This document shows, one piece after another, positions 5,934-9,979 of a stretch of 9,979 bases of DNA; the first letter of the stretch is position 1, and each line of letters begins with the position of its first letter. This DNA comes from Treponema sp. UBA3662 (GTDB lineage Bacteria > Spirochaetota > Spirochaetia > Treponematales > Treponemataceae): assembly GCA_002373205.1 (NCBI GenBank), contig DFJV01000003.1:7674-17652 (forward strand). The letters run 5' to 3'. The notes beneath the pieces are model-generated. The model ran no database searches and was not told the origin of the DNA. It was given only the letters and a program-made list of their open reading frames with translations. The position numbers were made by a program, and so were the translations under genes.

Positions 5934-7336
5934 AGAACCAGTTCCGAATCAATGTCCACACCGCTAACAGCCAAAGCCTTTGCGTTCACGATTGAACCCG
6001 GCACAACGGCCCTGACTGCATCCGCATTGCCAGCATCGTAGCGCACAACAAAGCTTCCGTCCACTTCCGGTGCCTGGAACCAGGAACGCCCTATGGCTAA
6101 GCCCTCATCTTCCGAAACATCTTCCCCCGCCTGAACAATTTCTTCAATCAAAACAGGGTAAATTTTTCCTATGCGCAGGGAAAGCCTTTCCTGGGTAATT
6201 TCTTCCTGCAAGGCCTGCAACTTTTTTTCGCGTGCCTGAGCCTTCTTTTTGGGAACCTGATCTTTAAACTTTGCGGCGGGAGTGTCTTCTTCGCGGCTGT
6301 AAGCAAAGCAACCAGACCAGTCCGGCTGAATCTTCTTCATGAAGTCAAGTGTGCGCTCTGCCTGTTCATCACTTTCACCGGGAAAGCCCGTCAAGAAAGT
6401 AGTGCGTATGCAACATTCGCCCAAATCAGAACGGATTTTTTCTACAAGACCCGCATAAGAGTCAAAAGTGCCCCTGCGGTTCATTGCGCGGATTATCGTG
6501 TCGTCTCCAGACTGAAAGGGTATGTCAAAGTAAGGAAGGAAGCGCTTGTCCTTCTGCAAAAGAGGCAGAATGTCCGTGTTAAAGTGGTCGGGATGAATGT
6601 ATAGCAGGCGAACCCAGAAGTTTCCTTTAAGCTCTGCAATTTTTTCCAAAAGACACAAAAGCTTTGATTTTTCACAAGAAGCCCCACCGCTTTCCTTGGC
6701 ATCAAAAACAAAGTCGTCCTTGCCGCAGCCAAAAGCAGCCAAATCTTGCCCTATAAGATTGAATTCTTTTACGCCCCTCTTTAAGAGCTCTTTTATTTCG
6801 TCTACAATCTCGGATATTTTTCTTGAGCGCAGCTGGCCACGGATAAGGGGAATTGCACAGAAGGAGCAGCAGTTGTTGCAGCCCTCGGTAATCTTTACGT
6901 AGGCGCTTCCCTTGTAGTTTAAAAGAAGGTTTCTGTTGCCACAGCAAACACCCTTTTGCAAAGCTTTTACAACTGGCCTTTGTCCTGCAAAGAGAGAGTC
7001 TACGGTTGAATCAATTAGGCTTAGGTCTCCGTTGCCAAAAATAGCGTCTGCTTCGGGAAGGTCTTTTTTGAACTGCTCTGCATAACGCTCGGCAAGACAG
7101 CCGGCAAGAACAATCTTTGCATTTGGGTATTCCTGCCTTGCTTCCAAAAGTGAATTAAGGCTTTCCTCTTTTGCACTCTGAATAAAGCCGCAGCTGTTTA
7201 CAATTATTAAATCTGCTTCCTGGGCATCAAAGGTTTGCAAAAAACCCTTGTTCAGCAGGCGGGTAACCAAAATTTCCCCGTCCACCTGATTTTTTGCGCA
7301 TCCGTGTTGGTCTAAAAAAAACTTCTTTGCTTCCAT
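5930..7336 (-). CDS. rimO: Ribosomal protein S12 methylthiotransferase RimO
   Basis: A 468-residue radical-SAM enzyme that adds a methylthio group to an aspartate of ribosomal protein S12. The N-terminal domain has the three cysteines of the auxiliary iron-sulphur cluster: C13 in HGCAKN, C49 in NSCGF and C80 in AGCLAERY. The radical-SAM CxxxCxxC is C153, C157 and C160 in EGCNNCCSFC, followed by the RimO-like AIPLIRGQLRSR. The C-terminal TRAM region carries GRSWFQAPEVDG (416-427), which separates RimO from the tRNA-modifying MiaB. An extra Gly/Ser/Cys-containing stretch of about 20 residues (203-223) follows LIGQDLAAF. The gene lies 24 nt after the rodZ-like gene, with no clear Shine-Dalgarno before its ATG, and overlaps the helicase gene by ATGA. 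A non-RimO MiaB relative is possible but less likely given the APEVDG motif. Confidence 0.92.
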   Translation of the reverse strand: MEAKKFFLDQHGCAKNQVDGEILVTRLLNKGFLQTFDAQEADLIIVNSCGFIQSAKEESLNSLLEARQEYPNAKIVLAGCLAERYAEQFKKDLPEADAIFGNGDLSLIDSTVDSLFAGQRPVVKALQKGVCCGNRNLLLNYKGSAYVKITEGCNNCCSFCAIPLIRGQLRSRKISEIVDEIKELLKRGVKEFNLIGQDLAAFGCGKDDFVFDAKESGGASCEKSKLLCLLEKIAELKGNFWVRLLYIHPDHFNTDILPLLQKDKRFLPYFDIPFQSGDDTIIRAMNRRGTFDSYAGLVEKIRSDLGECCIRTTFLTGFPGESDEQAERTLDFMKKIQPDWSGCFAYSREEDTPAAKFKDQVPKKKAQAREKKLQALQEEITQERLSLRIGKIYPVLIEEIVQAGEDVSEDEGLAIGRSWFQAPEVDGSFVVRYDAGNADAVRAVVPGSIVNAKALAVSGVDIDSELVL

Positions 7337-7360
7337 TTAAGAGTTTTGAGCAGCAGGAGC

Positions 7361-8494
7361 TTAGTCAACTTCCTGAATAACGATTCTGAATCTACCGTCG
7401 CGTCCCTGAACCCACTTGATGTCTTCTACGGCAACCTGACCAGCTTTGCCAACTTCCAAATCGTAGGCATCCATTCCGGCGCGAACCTTCATCTTTACGT
7501 TGTAGGCGTTGCTCATCCAAAGGCGTACACCCTTGTAGCGGGAAGTTACGGTAAGGGATTCACCCGTGCGGAAGTTTCTCTCTACCTTTGAATTGCTGTC
7601 TATCTTGTAGCGGAAGTAGCATGGACCGCGGAAAGAGAAGTCTATTGTGAACGGATATGAGCGTGAATCCTCATGAATAACCTTCATGGTAGCAGTATTC
7701 ATAGAAGTGTTTGCAACGCTTTCCGTACCAATGGAAGGCTTTGCAATAAGCTCTACGTTTTCCGTGGCGGCCGGCTGAGGAGCAACCATCTGTGAACTGC
7801 CCAAAGAAACGCGCACCTGGGCACCGTTCTTTTCAGAAACATTGCTAATGTCGCTAAGGTATACAATCAGTTCGGAAATGCCGTCTCCGTTAATGTCAAG
7901 AACACGTTCCTCGCTCAAGTCAAAGACCTGTGTTCCAACAGGAGTTTCTATTGCAAGGCGACCCATCGTACCGGAAATGGTAAGAGGCGTATGACCTTCT
8001 CCCTCTTCAAAAGGAACAAGCAGCTGGTCACCCTTGTAAAGGCGGAGCTCCTGCGGCTGGTCGGTAACCATATACTGGTTGGTCTTTTTTGCCGTAGAAT
8101 TTAGCAGAGCCCTTTCCTGTAGCTTCTGGGGAACCTTGAACACACCAAAATAGAGGTAGGCAAGAATTCCGCCAAGAAGAACCACTACACCGGAGACAAT
8201 CAGCGGCACAAGGAATTTTGGCTTTGTCTTTCTAAGAAGAGCTTCCGGTGTTGGAGACTCCTGAATTTTCTTTGCATGGTACAGGCGTATCAAATCCTCG
8301 CTGGAAACGCCAAGGTAGTCGGCATAATTCTTTAAAAAACCGACCATGTAGGCACCGGCAGGGAACACGTCGTCCTTTTCATTTTCCAAGCCAGTAATAT
8401 ACTGGTAGGAAATAGAAGTGTCCTTTACGACCTGTTCAACAGTAAGGCCCTTTTCTTCCCTTTTTTCCTTTAGTATTGCACCATAGCTCTGCAT
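7361..8494 (-). CDS. rodZ: RodZ-like membrane protein (HTH, one TM, periplasmic domain)
   Basis: A 377-residue protein with RodZ architecture. Residues 1-70 form a Cro/CI-type helix-turn-helix (GAILKEKREEKGLTVEQV, then SYQYITGLENE and AGAYMVGFLKNYADYLG), as in the HTH_25 family. A single membrane segment lies at 93-116, followed by about 260 residues outside the cytoplasm. The C-terminal part (about 280-360) reads like the DUF4115 beta-domain of RodZ, with FSFRGPCYFRY, a FRTGESLTV strand and later VRLWMSNAYNVKM. RodZ links MreB filaments to the cell wall and sets cell shape. An unusual feature is DINGDGISE (199-207), a DxNxDGxxE loop like the Ca2+ loops of EF-hand or FG-GAP proteins. GGAG, inside the end of lolA, lies 9 nt before its ATG; the gap to lolA is 6 nt. 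Its MreB partner is not in the window. Confidence 0.78.
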   Translation of the reverse strand: MQSYGAILKEKREEKGLTVEQVVKDTSISYQYITGLENEKDDVFPAGAYMVGFLKNYADYLGVSSEDLIRLYHAKKIQESPTPEALLRKTKPKFLVPLIVSGVVVLLGGILAYLYFGVFKVPQKLQERALLNSTAKKTNQYMVTDQPQELRLYKGDQLLVPFEEGEGHTPLTISGTMGRLAIETPVGTQVFDLSEERVLDINGDGISELIVYLSDISNVSEKNGAQVRVSLGSSQMVAPQPAATENVELIAKPSIGTESVANTSMNTATMKVIHEDSRSYPFTIDFSFRGPCYFRYKIDSNSKVERNFRTGESLTVTSRYKGVRLWMSNAYNVKMKVRAGMDAYDLEVGKAGQVAVEDIKWVQGRDGRFRIVIQEVD

Positions 8495-8500
8495 ATCGAC

Positions 8501-9157
8501 TTACTCCGATAACAAGAAATTGTTGTAGCTGTTAATATCCGGCGGCATCTCAAATTCAAAGCGGCGTAGCGGAACACCGGCATTGATAGACCAGCCTGTA
8601 AAGTCAAAGACATAAGTTCCGTTGTTCTGGGTATGCGCAACAATGCGGCGGATAAGCTTAGACTCAGGCAGAATGGAAATTGTCATAGTGGTAAATTCCT
8701 CTGCGGCAGAACGGCGGGTAAGCAAAAGCTTTATTACCTTTGTGGAGCTTCCCTCTTCCAGCGGAACCGGATCCTGACCAGATTCATAAGTAATAGTATA
8801 GTAGCGGCGCAAAAGCGAAAGCCCCTTTGCAGGAACAGCCTGTTCAGCATTCAAAACCTTCTGCTCCAGAACCGTGGCCTGTGAAGGAAGGTAAATAAAA
8901 AGCTCGTCACCGTCGTAAACAAAAGTCTGTCCACCCGGGTAAGAAAAGTTTATGCGCAAAAACTGAGGGCGGTGCCACATTGCGGTACCAGCCATCTTTT
9001 TTCCGTTTGCATCTATGTTAAGGGTAACAACATAATCCCTCATCTCTGCATAGTAATCGCTTACAGACTTAAAAAATTCGCCGGCAGTCTTAACCTGCGC
9101 AAAGGAAATTGCGGCCGAGCAACAAAGGGCAACAGCCAAAGCAACCAATTTCTTCAT
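8501..9157 (-). CDS. lolA: LolA-family periplasmic lipoprotein carrier
   Basis: A 218-residue exported protein of the LolA family, which shuttles lipoproteins from the inner to the outer membrane through the periplasm. The signal peptide covers residues 1-20 (MKKLVALAVALCCSAAISFA), with likely signal-peptidase I cleavage before QV. The core has the family features: a region of amphipathic strands with GTAMWHRPQFLRINF (57-71), then FVYDGDELFIYLPSQATVLEQ (79-99), and later LTRR, LIRRI and FEFEMPPDI (200-208). GGAG (plus 9166-9169) stands 8 nt before the ATG. It lies 18 nt after purB and 6 nt before the rodZ-like gene. No LolB or LolCDE gene is visible here. A lipoprotein form is unlikely because the residue before each Cys does not fit a lipobox. 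Confidence 0.85.
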   Translation of the reverse strand: MKKLVALAVALCCSAAISFAQVKTAGEFFKSVSDYYAEMRDYVVTLNIDANGKKMAGTAMWHRPQFLRINFSYPGGQTFVYDGDELFIYLPSQATVLEQKVLNAEQAVPAKGLSLLRRYYTITYESGQDPVPLEEGSSTKVIKLLLTRRSAAEEFTTMTISILPESKLIRRIVAHTQNNGTYVFDFTGWSINAGVPLRRFEFEMPPDINSYNNFLLSE

Positions 9158-9175
9158 ATTATATACTCCATAAAA

Positions 9176-9979
9176 CTAGTTTGTCGAAGCACCCATCAGT
9201 TCTGCATATTTCTTTGCAAGACGCTTAGACTTAACAGCCGCAAGACCTCTGTAGCGGGCCGGGTCTTCAAAGAAATTAGACGGATTTTCTACGCCAAGCT
9301 TTTCCAGCTGGGCAGTAATCTTTGCATAAGCATCGGTGTGGGTCTTTAGCACTTCAAAGAATGTCTTTCCGGACTGTTCAGCCTCAAGGGTAATCTTTCT
9401 GATAACTTCGTGTCCGTCGTTAACACCAGCTTCACCAAGAAGAATGTATGCGGGTTCAGCAAGAACGCCACCCTTAACCTTTCCGCCTGCACCAGCCAAG
9501 TTGCGTGCCATAGCCTCGCGGTCTGCCTGAAGCCCAGAAACAACAGCCTTCATTCTGGCAACAGCCATTGTAAAGCCTGCAACATAGTCGGAGATGAACC
9601 TCTGGCTTGCTGAATTTGTAAGGTCCCTCTGGTGTTCAGAAATCTGATCCATGTAGAAAGTAAGGACGCGGGGGCACATAGCCTTCCACAAAGACTTTAC
9701 GTGCTCGCTGTTCCAAGGATTGCGCTTCTGTGGCATTGTAGAAGAGCCAACCTGGGTAGAAGCAAAATACTCAAAGACTTCGCCAATCTCGCTCCTCTGA
9801 AGGTTGCGCAGGTCATCGGCAAGGTTTGCAATAATACCAAAGGCAACGTTCATCTCAAGCAAAAGGCGCAAGAGGTATTCAGGCTCAACAAGCTGGTTTG
9901 AATATTCGCTTGGCTCAAGGCCTAAAAAGTGCATGTAGGTAAGTTCAAGCTCTTCGGGATCCTTTACAATCATGCTGGG
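9176..9979 (-). CDS. purB: Adenylosuccinate lyase-type enzyme, N terminus cut off by the window edge
   Basis: This is the C-terminal part (267 codons plus stop visible) of a fumarase/aspartase superfamily lyase, best read as adenylosuccinate lyase. That enzyme splits SAICAR and adenylosuccinate in purine synthesis and works as a homotetramer. The signature GSSTMPQKRNPWNSEH is at about plus 9701-9748; it carries the catalytic serine loop and the K/N residues. EHQRDLTNSASQRF downstream fits PurB better than argininosuccinate lyase or fumarase. The reading frame is open to the last base, so the internal Met at 9973 is not the start; the family is usually about 430-480 residues. It is the most upstream gene seen in the minus-strand run. 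The exact lyase specificity could only be fixed with the missing N-terminal half. Confidence 0.82.
   Translation of the reverse strand, partial: PSMIVKDPEELELTYMHFLGLEPSEYSNQLVEPEYLLRLLLEMNVAFGIIANLADDLRNLQRSEIGEVFEYFASTQVGSSTMPQKRNPWNSEHVKSLWKAMCPRVLTFYMDQISEHQRDLTNSASQRFISDYVAGFTMAVARMKAVVSGLQADREAMARNLAGAGGKVKGGVLAEPAYILLGEAGVNDGHEVIRKITLEAEQSGKTFFEVLKTHTDAYAKITAQLEKLGVENPSNFFEDPARYRGLAAVKSKRLAKKYAELMGASTN

Noticed and set aside
9098..9157. Lipoprotein signal in LolA (cysteines at residues 12 and 13)
   Set aside because: The residues before the cysteines (ALC, LCC) do not fit a lipobox, while SFA before Q21 is a good signal-peptidase I site.
9158..9163. Perfect minus-strand TATAAT just before the lolA ATG
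   Set aside because: Transcription would begin inside lolA, and the bases serve as the spacer after a good GGAG ribosome site; chance is the simplest reading.

Overview
The window looks like a stretch of a spirochaete chromosome, most likely a host-associated Treponema. This is inferred from protein character (a RodZ-like membrane protein, a LolA and a RimO of spirochaete flavour), moderate G+C, and palindromic intergenic repeats of a kind I associate with treponemes. No database search was possible, so the genus is an inference. Apart from the intergenic regions this is mostly ordinary housekeeping DNA.

Layout. Positions 1-291 are non-coding or regulatory and precede a plus-strand corA-family divalent-cation transporter gene (292-1341). 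A good sigma70-type promoter (76-104) implies a leader of about 180 nt. That leader holds a consensus Shine-Dalgarno plus a 29-codon GTG ORF, stems that can hide that Shine-Dalgarno, and a hairpin followed by six T that overlaps the ORF's stop codon. corA faces convergently a minus-strand pair across 1342-1508, which carries an imperfect 32-bp inverted repeat and repeat debris. The pair is hisC (2208-3356) followed by a calcineurin-like metallophosphoesterase (1509-2183). hisC has its own promoter, placed so that its mRNA would start at or next to the ATG.

Positions 3357-3683 hold the hisC promoter and then a dense cluster of nested palindromes with no convincing gene. From 3684 to the right edge everything is on the minus strand and tightly packed. 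In transcription order it reads: purB (partial, enters from beyond 9979), lolA, a rodZ-like gene, rimO, and a uvrD/pcrA-type helicase. Gaps are 18, 6 and 24 nt, then a 4-nt ATGA overlap, so this is very probably one transcription unit. It mixes purine synthesis, lipoprotein transport, cell shape, ribosomal protein modification and DNA repair; the shared theme is growth rather than one pathway.

The observations most worth following up are the attenuator-like corA leader, the GIN (not GMN) signature in CorA, the structured repeat cluster at 3421-3683, and the hisC-phosphoesterase pair. In that pair the product of the first enzyme is itself a phosphate ester. No CRISPR array, tRNA, rRNA, transposase or phage gene was seen.
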